Below, piece after piece: positions 7,458 through 14,874 of a DNA stretch of 22,457 nucleotides. A program made the translations under genes and the position numbers. Source of the DNA: DASUAO01 sp046484625 (GTDB lineage Bacteria > Actinomycetota > Acidimicrobiia > IMCC26256 > PALSA-555); the NCBI GenBank assembly GCA_046484625.1, contig JAWOIO010000073.1, positions 1-22,457 on the forward strand, read 5' to 3'. Position 1 is the first letter of the stretch; each line of letters starts with the position of its first letter. The notes under the pieces were generated by a model. The model was not told where the DNA came from and ran no database searches. It was given only the letters and a program-made list of their open reading frames with translations.

Positions 7458-8162
7458 TCAGCCGTCGCGCGCCGCGAGGATGCGCCCTGCGTCCTCGAGC
7501 TGTTCGTGACCGTCGATCGCGAGCCAGGCCTCGTCGAACGAGTACGCCGCGACCTGCCTACCCGCCGCGAGGAGCTGGTTCATCAGGGCTGGGATGTCGA
7601 AGATCTCTCCGGCGGGGATCCCCTCGAGGGCCGACGGCTGGAGCGCGTAGATCCCCGCACTCACCGTGTCAGTGACGGTCGGCTTCTCGACGATGTCGGT
7701 GATCCGCCCGTCGTCGTGATGGATCACGCCGTACGGGTGCTGAAGCACGAACTCGCGCGTCGCGACGGTGAAGTCGGCACCAGACTCCCGGTGCGACGTG
7801 AGGAACCCACTCATCTTGAGGTCGGTGAGGAGATCGCCGTTCATGACGAGCAGCGACTCCTCGGGGTCGAGCGCGCACGAGTCGCGCACGAGGGCGAGCG
7901 GGCCGGCAGTGCCGAGTGGGGTCGTCTCGCGCACGTACTCGATGTGGACCCCGAGGTGGGAACCGTCGCGGAAGTACGTCTCGATCAGCTCGGCGCGGTA
8001 GCCGACCGCGATGATGATCTCTTCGAAGCCGTCGTCGCGGAGACGATCGATGATCTCCTCCAGGATCGGCTTCTCGCCGATCGGCAGCAACGGCTTGGGG
8101 ATCGTGTACGTCAACGGGCGCAGCCGGGCTCCCTTGCCTCCCGCGAGGATGACGGCCTTCAT
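7458..8162 (-). CDS. Sugar-phosphate nucleotidyltransferase (NDP-sugar pyrophosphorylase)
   Basis: A 234-residue enzyme that joins a sugar 1-phosphate to an NTP to make an NDP-sugar. The nucleotide-binding signature AVILAGGKGARLRPLT and the sugar-phosphate Lys in PKPLLPI (K23) are at the N-terminus. ETTPLGTAGPL and LLVMNGDLLTD (metal Asp) follow, then EKP and VSAGIYALQP. Length is that of the catalytic domain alone, with no left-handed beta-helix or CBS domain. The ATG at 8160-8162 overlaps the dehydratase stop in an ATGA, a 4-base overlap that implies translational coupling, so the two enzymes probably act on the same sugar. The nucleotide and sugar cannot be fixed; the LegB-like partner makes an amino-sugar nucleotide worth testing. 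Confidence 0.92.
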   Translation of the reverse strand: MKAVILAGGKGARLRPLTYTIPKPLLPIGEKPILEEIIDRLRDDGFEEIIIAVGYRAELIETYFRDGSHLGVHIEYVRETTPLGTAGPLALVRDSCALDPEESLLVMNGDLLTDLKMSGFLTSHRESGADFTVATREFVLQHPYGVIHHDDGRITDIVEKPTVTDTVSAGIYALQPSALEGIPAGEIFDIPALMNQLLAAGRQVAAYSFDEAWLAIDGHEQLEDAGRILAARDG

Positions 8163-9151
8163 ACCGCGTACTCGTCCGGGCGGTAGAGGTCGATGTGCTC
8201 GCCAATCCAGTCGACCGTGCGTCGGAGTCCGTCGTCGAGGGAGGTCTCGGCCCGCCATCCGGCGAGGCGCTCGGCCTTCGAGCTGTCCGAGAGCAACCGC
8301 GACACTTCGCTGGCCTCGGGGCGGACGCGCTGCGCATCGGTCTCGACATCGAGCTCGCGGTCGGTGATCTCCGCCACCTTCTTCACGACGTCGCTGATCG
8401 CGATCTCACGGCCAGACCCTGCGTTGACGACCTCGCCGACGGCGGCGTCGGAGGCGCCGATCTGGAGGAAGGCCTGCGCGGTGTCCTCGACGAACGTGAA
8501 GTCACGCGTGGTCGCGACGGAGCCGAGCTTCAACGCCGATCCGCTGACGGCCTGGGCGATGATCGTCGGGATGACCGCGCGTGCTGACTGACGAGGCCCG
8601 TACGCGTTGAACGGCCGGATGATCGTGACCGGGATCCCGAACGAGCGCTGGAAGCTCTGGCCCAGTGCATCCGCTGCGATCTTGGTCGCCGAGTACGGCG
8701 ACTGCGCCTGAAGCGGGTGCTCTTCGTCCATCGGGACGCGCAGCGCCGACCCGTACACCTCGCTCGTGGACGTGAGCACGACCCGCTCGAGCGATCCGAG
8801 CTCCTTGGCGGCGAGGAGCACGTTGGACGTGCCGACGACATTGGTGTCGATCACCTCTTGCGGATGCTCATAGGAGTAGGGGATCCCGACCAGGGCCGCG
8901 AGGTGCAGCATGGCGTCGGCCCCGCGCATCACCTCACGGACGGCGTCGAAGTCGCGGACATCGCCGAGCGTGAGCTCCACGGCCTCCATGACGTCGGCGG
9001 GCACGAGATCGAGGGCTCCCCGCTGTCCCCGGGACGTGTAGCGGAGGACGGCCCGGACGGTCGCCCCCTCGCGGACGAGTCGCTCGACGACATGGCTACC
9101 GATGAATCCACCGGCACCGGTGACGACCACGGTCTTCCCGGCGAATCGCAC
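8159..9151 (-). CDS. NAD-dependent sugar-nucleotide 4,6-dehydratase/epimerase, LegB-like extended SDR
   Basis: A 330-residue extended short-chain dehydrogenase acting on nucleotide sugars. The Rossmann motif TGAGGFIG is at residues 11-18. HLAALVGIPYSY, LTSTSEVYG and SPYSATK (Y153, K157) follow, then RPFNAYGPRQSARAVIPT and TTRDFTFVEDT. This last group, especially GIPYSY and PRQSARAVIPT, resembles LegB-type UDP/GDP-amino-sugar 4,6-dehydratases more than GalE, but no other legionaminate gene is present, so I give no symbol. The start is GTG 9149-9151, preceded by GAGG at a short spacer. The open frame continues upstream without family similarity and was trimmed. It diverges from the alcohol dehydrogenase operon and overlaps the nucleotidyltransferase by 4 bases. 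Confidence 0.9.
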   Translation of the reverse strand: MRFAGKTVVVTGAGGFIGSHVVERLVREGATVRAVLRYTSRGQRGALDLVPADVMEAVELTLGDVRDFDAVREVMRGADAMLHLAALVGIPYSYEHPQEVIDTNVVGTSNVLLAAKELGSLERVVLTSTSEVYGSALRVPMDEEHPLQAQSPYSATKIAADALGQSFQRSFGIPVTIIRPFNAYGPRQSARAVIPTIIAQAVSGSALKLGSVATTRDFTFVEDTAQAFLQIGASDAAVGEVVNAGSGREIAISDVVKKVAEITDRELDVETDAQRVRPEASEVSRLLSDSSKAERLAGWRAETSLDDGLRRTVDWIGEHIDLYRPDEYAV

Positions 9152-9284
9152 GCCAACCTCGTTCTCGACGGCCGGACGCGACGCCCGGCGGGGCTCGGGC
9201 CAGTATTGCGCACCGGGCGACCGGCGCCCCGGTTGACCGTTCGCAGCCCATGCTCGTACGTTGCGGCGACCGAGGAGACCCAAC
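9152..9284. promoter_or_regulatory. Divergent intergenic region with plus-strand promoter TTGACC-N18-TACGTT
   Basis: This 133-base region separates the LegB-like gene (minus) from the alcohol dehydrogenase operon (plus). On the plus strand TTGACC (9233-9238), an 18-base spacer and TACGTT (9257-9262) make a credible housekeeping promoter. Transcription would start near 9269, just before the GAGGAG ribosome site at 9272-9277. This is the best -35/-10 pair I found in the window. A minus-strand promoter for the dehydratase must also lie here, but only weak AATACT-like candidates are seen. Confidence 0.5.
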
Positions 9285-10523
9285 GTGCGCGCACTGCTCT
9301 ACGGGACCGAGCCCGAACCCGTTCCCGCCCCGGACACCGACAACCCCTTGCTCCTCGCGCTCGCGCAGACACCGATGCGTCTGCTCGAGGTCGACGATCC
9401 CGGGTTCCTGCTCCCCGACTGGGTCGTCACCGAGCCCCGCCTCACCGGGATCTGCGGGTCGGACTCCAAGCAGGTGTTCTTCGACTGGGGGGACATGGGC
9501 GTCGACAACCCGATGATCGACTTCACATCGTTCCCGCAGGTGCTGGGCCACGAGGTCGTGGCCGAGGTGACGTCCCTCGGCCCGGAGGCAGAAGGCCTCG
9601 ACCTCGGCGATCGCGTGGTGCTCAACCCCTGGCTCTCGTGTGCCCCCCGCGGTGTGTCCCCGATCTGCCCGGCGTGCGCGTCGGGAGATCTCAGCCTCTG
9701 CTGGAACTTCACTGCGCCACCCATCGCGCCCGGTATCCACACCGGGACCTCGACGGATGCCTCGGGCGGCTACGCGACGCTCATGCCCGCGCACGACTCG
9801 ATGCTGTTCAAGGTCCCCGACGCGATCCCCGACGAGCTGGCCGTACTCGCCGACCCGTTCGCCGTGTCGCTGCATGCGATCACGCGCCACCGCCCGCCCC
9901 CCGACGGGAAGGTGCTCGTGTACGGCGCCGGCGCGCTCGGGTCGTGCGCGGTCGCGATCCTTCGGGCCTTGTACCCCGAGGTCGAGGTAGGCGTCGTGGC
10001 CCGCTTCGAGTCGCAGGCGGCACTCGCCCGCCAGCTCGGCGCACACGAGGTCTTCGCTCACGAGCCGGTCAAGGAGCTCATCGAGGCCGCCGCGGCCTGG
10101 TCGGGTGGCGTGCTCCACGGGCACCACGACCTCCCGATGGCGTACCCGGGCGGCATCGACGTCGTCTACGACACCGTCTCGAAGCGGGAGAGCCTTGAAG
10201 CGTCGGTCCGGCTCCTGAAGGCGCACGGCACCCTCGTGAAGGCGGGCGTGCACGGGCACACGCCGTGGGAGTGGACCCCGCTGTACTTCAAGGAGATCTC
10301 GTGGGTCGGCTCCAACGCCTTCGGCGTCGAAGAGGTCGACGGCATACGCCAGCACGGGATCCAGCACTACCTCGACCTCGCGACCGACGGGCGGGTGGAC
10401 CTCCGGGCGCTCCTCACCCACACGTTCCCGCTCGACGAGTGGCGGGCCGCATTCACTGCGCTCGCCACCCAGGCGGACTCGGGGGCGATCAAGGTCGCGT
10501 TCGACCAGCGGACCGGATCATGA
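9285..10523 (+). CDS. Zinc-dependent medium-chain alcohol dehydrogenase
   Basis: A 412-residue MDR-superfamily enzyme expected to interconvert an alcohol and an aldehyde or ketone with NAD(P). Catalytic zinc ligands are visible as Cys57 in GICGSDSK and His89/Glu90 in VLGHE. The structural zinc lobe is present with Cys119, Cys128, Cys131 and Cys139. A nucleotide-binding VYGAGALG lies at 212-219. The first 50 residues are longer than in classical ADHs. The start is GTG 9285-9287, with GAGGAG at 9272-9277 and a 7-base spacer; an in-frame TTG at 9261 has no such support. It is the first gene of a three-gene operon: its stop overlaps the amine oxidase ATG by 4 bases, so it may process the aldehyde that enzyme releases. 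Confidence 0.92.
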   Translation: MRALLYGTEPEPVPAPDTDNPLLLALAQTPMRLLEVDDPGFLLPDWVVTEPRLTGICGSDSKQVFFDWGDMGVDNPMIDFTSFPQVLGHEVVAEVTSLGPEAEGLDLGDRVVLNPWLSCAPRGVSPICPACASGDLSLCWNFTAPPIAPGIHTGTSTDASGGYATLMPAHDSMLFKVPDAIPDELAVLADPFAVSLHAITRHRPPPDGKVLVYGAGALGSCAVAILRALYPEVEVGVVARFESQAALARQLGAHEVFAHEPVKELIEAAAAWSGGVLHGHHDLPMAYPGGIDVVYDTVSKRESLEASVRLLKAHGTLVKAGVHGHTPWEWTPLYFKEISWVGSNAFGVEEVDGIRQHGIQHYLDLATDGRVDLRALLTHTFPLDEWRAAFTALATQADSGAIKVAFDQRTGS

Positions 10524-12427
10524 GCGCCGCGACCCACCCCCTCGCGATGGTCACCGGCGAGGAGATCCAACGCGCCGCGCAGCTCGTGCGCGGCGATGCC
10601 CGCTTCGAGGACGGGATGGTGTTCGCGCACCTGCGCCTCCACGAGCCGACCAAGCAGGACTTCGCCCGGCACGCGGACGGCGACGCGCTCGAGCGGGAGA
10701 TCGAGGCCCTCGTCGTCCCACGGGACCGCCTCGAGGCGATCGAGGTCGTGGTCTCGGTGACGGCCGGCGCCGTGCGCTCGTGGACGGTACGCGAGGGGAT
10801 GCGGCCCGCGCTGCTGTTCGGCGAGGCGTTCGCCGCGATCACGGGAGTCCGGGCGAACGAGGAGTGGCAGGCCGCGCTGCGCCGTCGCGGCATCGAGGAC
10901 TTCGACCTCGTCCAGATCGACCCGTGGCCAGCGGGATCGTTCGGCTCCGAGCACGAAGCGGGACGCCGGATCAGCCGCTGCATCTCCTACCACCGGGAGT
11001 CGAAGACCGACAACGGGTACGCGCGCCCCATCGAAGGGCTGATCGTCTACTTCGACATGGGCGCCCACGAGGTCCTCGAGGTGGTGGACATGGGGGTGAC
11101 CCCGTTCCCGCCGTTGCGCGGCTCGTACCTCCCCGAAGACGTCGGCGCGATGCGCGACGACCTCCGCCCGATCGAGATCACGCAGCCGGAGGGCGCGAGC
11201 TTCACGGTCGACGGCAACCTCGTCGAGTGGCAGAGGTGGCGTCTTCGCGTCGGCTTCGACCCCTACGAGGGGCTCACGCTGCACGACATCTCCTACCGGG
11301 ACGGCGACCGCGACCGACCCGTGATGCACCGCGCGTCGATCAGCGAGATGGTCGTCCCCTACGGGGACCCGGGCCCGATGCACGGCTGGAAGAACGCCTT
11401 CGACGCCGGCGAGTGGGGCCTCGGTCGCATGGCCAACTCACTGACCCTCGGGTGCGACTGCCTCGGGGTCATCCACTACTTCGACGCGGTGCTCGCGACC
11501 GAGGAAGGCGAGCCGTACACCGTCGAGCACGCCATCTGCATGCACGAGGAGGATTACGGGATCCTCTGGAAGCACCAGGACCTGCACGGCGGCACGACCG
11601 AGACCCGCCGCTCGCGTCGGCTCGTCGTCAGCTTCATCGCGACCGTCGGCAACTACGAGTACGGCTTCTACTGGTACTTCTACCTCGACGGGAACATCCA
11701 GCTCGAGGTGAAGCTCACGGGGATCGTCTCGCCGATGGCGGTCCCGCCGGGCGAGGACCCGGAGTTCGCGAACCTCATCGCGCCGGGGCTCGCGGCGCCC
11801 AACCATCAGCACCTGTTCTCGGCCCGCCTCGACCTCGACGTCGACGGACCCACGAACCGGGTGTACGAGATCGAGGCCGAGCCGGTCCCGGCCGGACCGG
11901 ACAACCCGTGGTCGAACGCGTTCCGCCAGAAGGCGACGCTCCTCGACTCCGAGCTCGCCGCCCAGCGCGACGTGAACCCGTCGGTCGCGCGCAGCTGGAA
12001 GGTGGTGAACCCGGAGCGGACGAATCACGTCGGCGCCCCGGTCGGGTACAAGCTCGTCCCCACGATGTCGACGCCGACCATGCACGCCGCACCCGACTCG
12101 AGCGTCGGGCGCCGAGCGGGGTTCGCGCGCCACAACCTCTGGGTGACGCCGTACGTGGCCAACGAGCGCCGCGCCGCGGGCGACTACCCCAACCAGCACG
12201 AAGGAGGTGACGGGCTCCCCGCGTGGACCGTCGCGGACCGGTCCGTCGCCGACACCGACGTCGTGCTCTGGTACACGTTCGGGGTCACGCACTTCGTGCG
12301 CCCCGAGGACTGGCCGGTCATGCCGGTTGAGTACACCGGCTTCCTGCTGTCACCGGTGGGGTTCTTCGACCGCAACCCCGCGCTCGACGTGCCGCCCACG
12401 ACCGCCCAGGGCTCCTGCCACGCGTGA
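10520..12427 (+). CDS. Copper-containing primary amine oxidase
   Basis: A 635-residue quinoprotein that oxidises primary amines to aldehydes, releasing ammonia and hydrogen peroxide. All hallmarks are present. Tyr379 in TVGNYEYG is the residue self-processed to topaquinone. Asp295 in NAFDAGEWG is the catalytic base. His429 and His431 (NHQHLFSAR) and His591 (GVTHFVRPEDW) are the copper ligands. VVPYGDP and NSLTLGCDCLG are conserved flanks. Length matches actinobacterial phenylethylamine and histamine oxidases. No secretion signal is seen, so it is likely cytoplasmic. The ATG at 10520 overlaps the ADH stop (ATGA), and its own TGA overlaps the next gene's GTG. The substrate amine cannot be determined from sequence. 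Confidence 0.96.
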   Translation: MSAATHPLAMVTGEEIQRAAQLVRGDARFEDGMVFAHLRLHEPTKQDFARHADGDALEREIEALVVPRDRLEAIEVVVSVTAGAVRSWTVREGMRPALLFGEAFAAITGVRANEEWQAALRRRGIEDFDLVQIDPWPAGSFGSEHEAGRRISRCISYHRESKTDNGYARPIEGLIVYFDMGAHEVLEVVDMGVTPFPPLRGSYLPEDVGAMRDDLRPIEITQPEGASFTVDGNLVEWQRWRLRVGFDPYEGLTLHDISYRDGDRDRPVMHRASISEMVVPYGDPGPMHGWKNAFDAGEWGLGRMANSLTLGCDCLGVIHYFDAVLATEEGEPYTVEHAICMHEEDYGILWKHQDLHGGTTETRRSRRLVVSFIATVGNYEYGFYWYFYLDGNIQLEVKLTGIVSPMAVPPGEDPEFANLIAPGLAAPNHQHLFSARLDLDVDGPTNRVYEIEAEPVPAGPDNPWSNAFRQKATLLDSELAAQRDVNPSVARSWKVVNPERTNHVGAPVGYKLVPTMSTPTMHAAPDSSVGRRAGFARHNLWVTPYVANERRAAGDYPNQHEGGDGLPAWTVADRSVADTDVVLWYTFGVTHFVRPEDWPVMPVEYTGFLLSPVGFFDRNPALDVPPTTAQGSCHA

Positions 12428-13980
12428 CGCCACGACCGGTGCGCATCTTCGGAGGCGGGCCCATCCGAACGATGGATCCCGGCTCGCCGGATCCCGAGAT
12501 CGTCGTCGTCGAGGGCGAGCAGATCGTGGCCGTCGGCGATGCGGCGCTCCGGCAGCAGTACCCCGACGCCGATTCCGTCGACCTCGCGGGACGGACGCTG
12601 CTGCCCGCGTTCATCGACGCCCATCAGCATCTCTCCGTCGCCGCCCTCCACCCGTGTTGGCGCGATGCCTCGACGATCCGGTCACGTGACGAGCTCTCCG
12701 ACGCGATCAGGCGCCAGGCCGCGGATGATCCCGACACGACCTGGGTCCGACTCCACGGGTGGGACGAGCAGCAGACCGGATGGCTGCCGACCCGTCACGA
12801 TCTGGATGCAGCGGGCGTCGACCGACCGGTCGTCGTCGCCCACTACTCACTGCACCAGTGCATCGCGAGCACAGCGGCCCTCGACGAGCTCGGGATCGGG
12901 CGAACCAGCGCAGATCCCTCCGGCGGCGAGATCGGGCGCGAGAACGACGGGTCCCCCTCTGGACTCCTCATCGAGCGCGCGTGGAGCGAGGCGCATGCAC
13001 GATCGTTGGCGTCCTACGCCGACGTCGACCGCTGGCCCGAGCGTCTCGCCGCGCACGCCAGAGGCTTGTGGCGACACGGGATCACCGCGGTGCACGACGC
13101 GGCATGCTCACCGGAGGCCGAGGCCGTGTATCGGTCGATGGCCCGGGACCGGCTGCTCCCCGTCTCGGTCGTCGGGCTGCCCCACCCAGCAGCGCTCCTT
13201 CGCAACGACCATGTCGACCGCCTCGACGGCCCTCCGACCGGCGACGGCGACGACCAGTTCCGAGTCGGGCCGATGAAGCTCTTCGCCGACGGTGGCGTTG
13301 CGATCGCACTCGACACGTCGATCGAAGGAACCTCGCTGCGGTACGGGATTCTCATGGACGATCTCGAGGACTGTGGCCTCGCGGCGGTCGATGCCGGGTT
13401 CCGGATCGCTGTCCACGCGATCGGCAACGCAGGTGTCGACGCTGCGCTCGCGCTGTTCAGATCGGCCCGGGCACGCGTCGGTGACGGCGATCACCGGTTC
13501 CGAATCGAACACGCGGGCGTCACCGGCTCCGACCACTGGTCAGCGATGGAAGCACTGGGCGCGGTCGCAGTGGTCCAGCCCGGCTTTGTCGAGCACGTGG
13601 GGATCCAGTCGGGAGGCGTCGAGTTCGACCATCACCGCTGGCTCGCGTTCGGCGGCATGGCCGAGGCCGGAGTTCCACTCGCGGGCTCGAGTGACGAACC
13701 CTGCGCACCGGTCTCGCCGATGTGGTGCGCGGCGAAGGGATACTCTCGCACGACGTCGACCGGGCTGCGATTCGCTCCCGAACAGAGCGTTCCGCTCGAC
13801 GACTGGCTGCATGCGTATACCGCGGGCGCCGCGTATGCGGGTGGACAGGAGCACGAGCGAGGATCCCTCACTCCGAGGAAGGTCGCCGACCTCGTGGTTC
13901 TGGATCTCGAGCGCCCGGCTCCCGCAGTCGTCGAGACCTGGCGCGCGGGTGAGCGCGTGTTCGCCGTCGAGAGCATGTGA
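12424..13980 (+). CDS. Amidohydrolase 3 family protein (YtcJ-like metal-dependent hydrolase)
   Basis: A 518-residue member of the amidohydrolase-3 family, which hydrolyses amide, formyl or carbamoyl bonds. An N-terminal beta sandwich strand set (RTMDPG, VVEGEQIVAVG, GRTLLPAFIDAHQH) leads into the barrel. Ligands visible are His67/His69 in DAHQHL, a Lys in GPMKLFADGG, His in IAVHAIGN, His in RIEHAG, and the Asp of SSDEPCAP. The C-terminus closes the sandwich (GSLTPRKVADLVVLD). The GTG start at 12424 is inside the GTGA overlap with the amine oxidase stop, and no independent ribosome site is visible, so translation is probably coupled. Its place in the operon suggests it releases the primary amine from an N-acylated precursor; that is inference. 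Confidence 0.92.
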   Translation: MTPRPVRIFGGGPIRTMDPGSPDPEIVVVEGEQIVAVGDAALRQQYPDADSVDLAGRTLLPAFIDAHQHLSVAALHPCWRDASTIRSRDELSDAIRRQAADDPDTTWVRLHGWDEQQTGWLPTRHDLDAAGVDRPVVVAHYSLHQCIASTAALDELGIGRTSADPSGGEIGRENDGSPSGLLIERAWSEAHARSLASYADVDRWPERLAAHARGLWRHGITAVHDAACSPEAEAVYRSMARDRLLPVSVVGLPHPAALLRNDHVDRLDGPPTGDGDDQFRVGPMKLFADGGVAIALDTSIEGTSLRYGILMDDLEDCGLAAVDAGFRIAVHAIGNAGVDAALALFRSARARVGDGDHRFRIEHAGVTGSDHWSAMEALGAVAVVQPGFVEHVGIQSGGVEFDHHRWLAFGGMAEAGVPLAGSSDEPCAPVSPMWCAAKGYSRTTSTGLRFAPEQSVPLDDWLHAYTAGAAYAGGQEHERGSLTPRKVADLVVLDLERPAPAVVETWRAGERVFAVESM

Positions 13981-13987
13981 ATGCCGT

Positions 13988-14005
13988 AGCGCAGATGGAG
14001 GCGCT
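13988..14005. terminator. Possible weak hairpin between convergent genes
   Basis: AGCGC (13988-13992) pairs with GCGCT (14001-14005) around 8 bases in the 53-base gap between the convergent amidohydrolase and crotonase genes. No U-tract is seen. Support is positional only. Confidence 0.2.
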
Positions 14006-14033
14006 CACCCACCTCGTCGACCTGGGCTGACGG

Positions 14034-14831
14034 TTACGACCGCGCCCGGTGGCGCTCGGCGTACGCGGCCATGTACTCGCGTACCTCGGGCGTGTCGGCC
14101 GCGATCCTCTGGTTGCGGTTCTCGAGCGCGATCGCACCGGCGAGGCTCGGGCTGGCCACGTTGTGCCAGAACGCCTCCTTGGTCAGGGTGAGCCCCGTCG
14201 TCGTGTAGCCCGCGAGCGTCGCGGCAGTCGAGCGCGCGTCGTCGAGGAGTGCGTCGGGTGTCGTGACGCGGGTGACGAGGCCGATGCGCTCGGCCTCAGA
14301 GGCGTCGATCTCCCGTCCGGTCGCGATCAGCTCGAACGCTCGACCGCCCCCGATGATCTGCGGCAGCAGGTAGCTGATACCGACGTCGGTCCCGCTGAGG
14401 CCCGTTCGGATGAATGCCGAGCAGAACCGAGCCTCGTCGGACGCGATGCGGATGTCGGCCGCACACGCGAGTGCGAGCCCTCCACCGAACGCCGGTCCGT
14501 TGACCGCCGCGATGACGACCTGGGGAAGCGCCCGGAGCCCGATCATCAAGTTGGCGAGGAACTCCTGCCCCCCGACGCCGACCCGGGCCTGGGCATGCTC
14601 GCCGGGGCTCGGTGGCGTGCCGAAGTCGCGCAGGTCGAGGCCGGCACAGAAGCCCCGTCCGGCACCGGTGAGGATCGCGACCTTGCAGCTGCGGTCCCGC
14701 CCGACGTCGTCGATGGCATCGTGCAGGTCACCGGCGAACTCGAAGCTCATGGCGTTGAGCCGGTCCGGACGATTCATCGTGATGAGCACGACGTGGTCGT
14801 CGATCGCCTCGAGCTTCACGGTCTCCGCCAC
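14034..14831 (-). CDS. Enoyl-CoA hydratase/isomerase (crotonase) family protein lacking both hydratase glutamates
   Basis: A 265-residue crotonase-fold protein acting on an acyl-CoA. The oxyanion-hole regions GAGRGFCAGLDL (55-66) and NGPAFGGGLALACAADIRIAS (111-131) are intact, and the length is normal. The two catalytic Glu residues of classical hydratases are missing: E144 aligns with Ala120 and E164 with Phe140. Asp149 in SGTDVGISYLLP aligns instead with the catalytic Asp of dienoyl-CoA isomerases. Simple hydratase activity is therefore doubtful. The start was set at GTG 14829-14831 because AGGAGG at 14838-14843 leaves a 6-base spacer; the adjacent GTG at 14832 would leave only 3. A long upstream open frame was discarded as antisense to the agmatine deiminase gene. 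It diverges from that gene across 43 bases. Confidence 0.9.
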   Translation of the reverse strand: MAETVKLEAIDDHVVLITMNRPDRLNAMSFEFAGDLHDAIDDVGRDRSCKVAILTGAGRGFCAGLDLRDFGTPPSPGEHAQARVGVGGQEFLANLMIGLRALPQVVIAAVNGPAFGGGLALACAADIRIASDEARFCSAFIRTGLSGTDVGISYLLPQIIGGGRAFELIATGREIDASEAERIGLVTRVTTPDALLDDARSTAATLAGYTTTGLTLTKEAFWHNVASPSLAGAIALENRNQRIAADTPEVREYMAAYAERHRARS

Positions 14832-14857
14832 CACGCACCTCCTGGTCGATGTCGGCA

Positions 14858-14869
14858 GACGGTACCGTC
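14858..14869. promoter_or_regulatory. Perfect 12-bp palindrome GACGGTACCGTC in a divergent promoter
   Basis: GACGGTACCGTC is its own reverse complement and sits in the 43-base gap between the divergent crotonase and agmatine deiminase genes. It overlaps the predicted -10 of the deiminase (TACCGT) and lies 15 bases behind the crotonase Shine-Dalgarno, so a bound repressor could affect both. No dedicated regulator gene is adjacent. Operator function is inferred. Confidence 0.4.
14863..14868 (+). promoter_or_regulatory. Leaderless -10 box (TACCGT) of the agmatine deiminase gene
   Basis: TACCGT followed by exactly 6 bases and the ATG at 14875-14877 fits a leaderless promoter. There is no Shine-Dalgarno before this gene. 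The same hexamer at the same spacing precedes the SecD-like/HEXXH gene. Confidence 0.5.
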
Positions 14870-14874
14870 CAGCG

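Noticed and set aside
9152..9283. Longer N-terminus for the LegB-like dehydratase
   Set aside because: The added 44 residues have no family similarity and would run through the divergent promoter. GTG 9151 has a GAGG ribosome site and is followed directly by the Rossmann strand.
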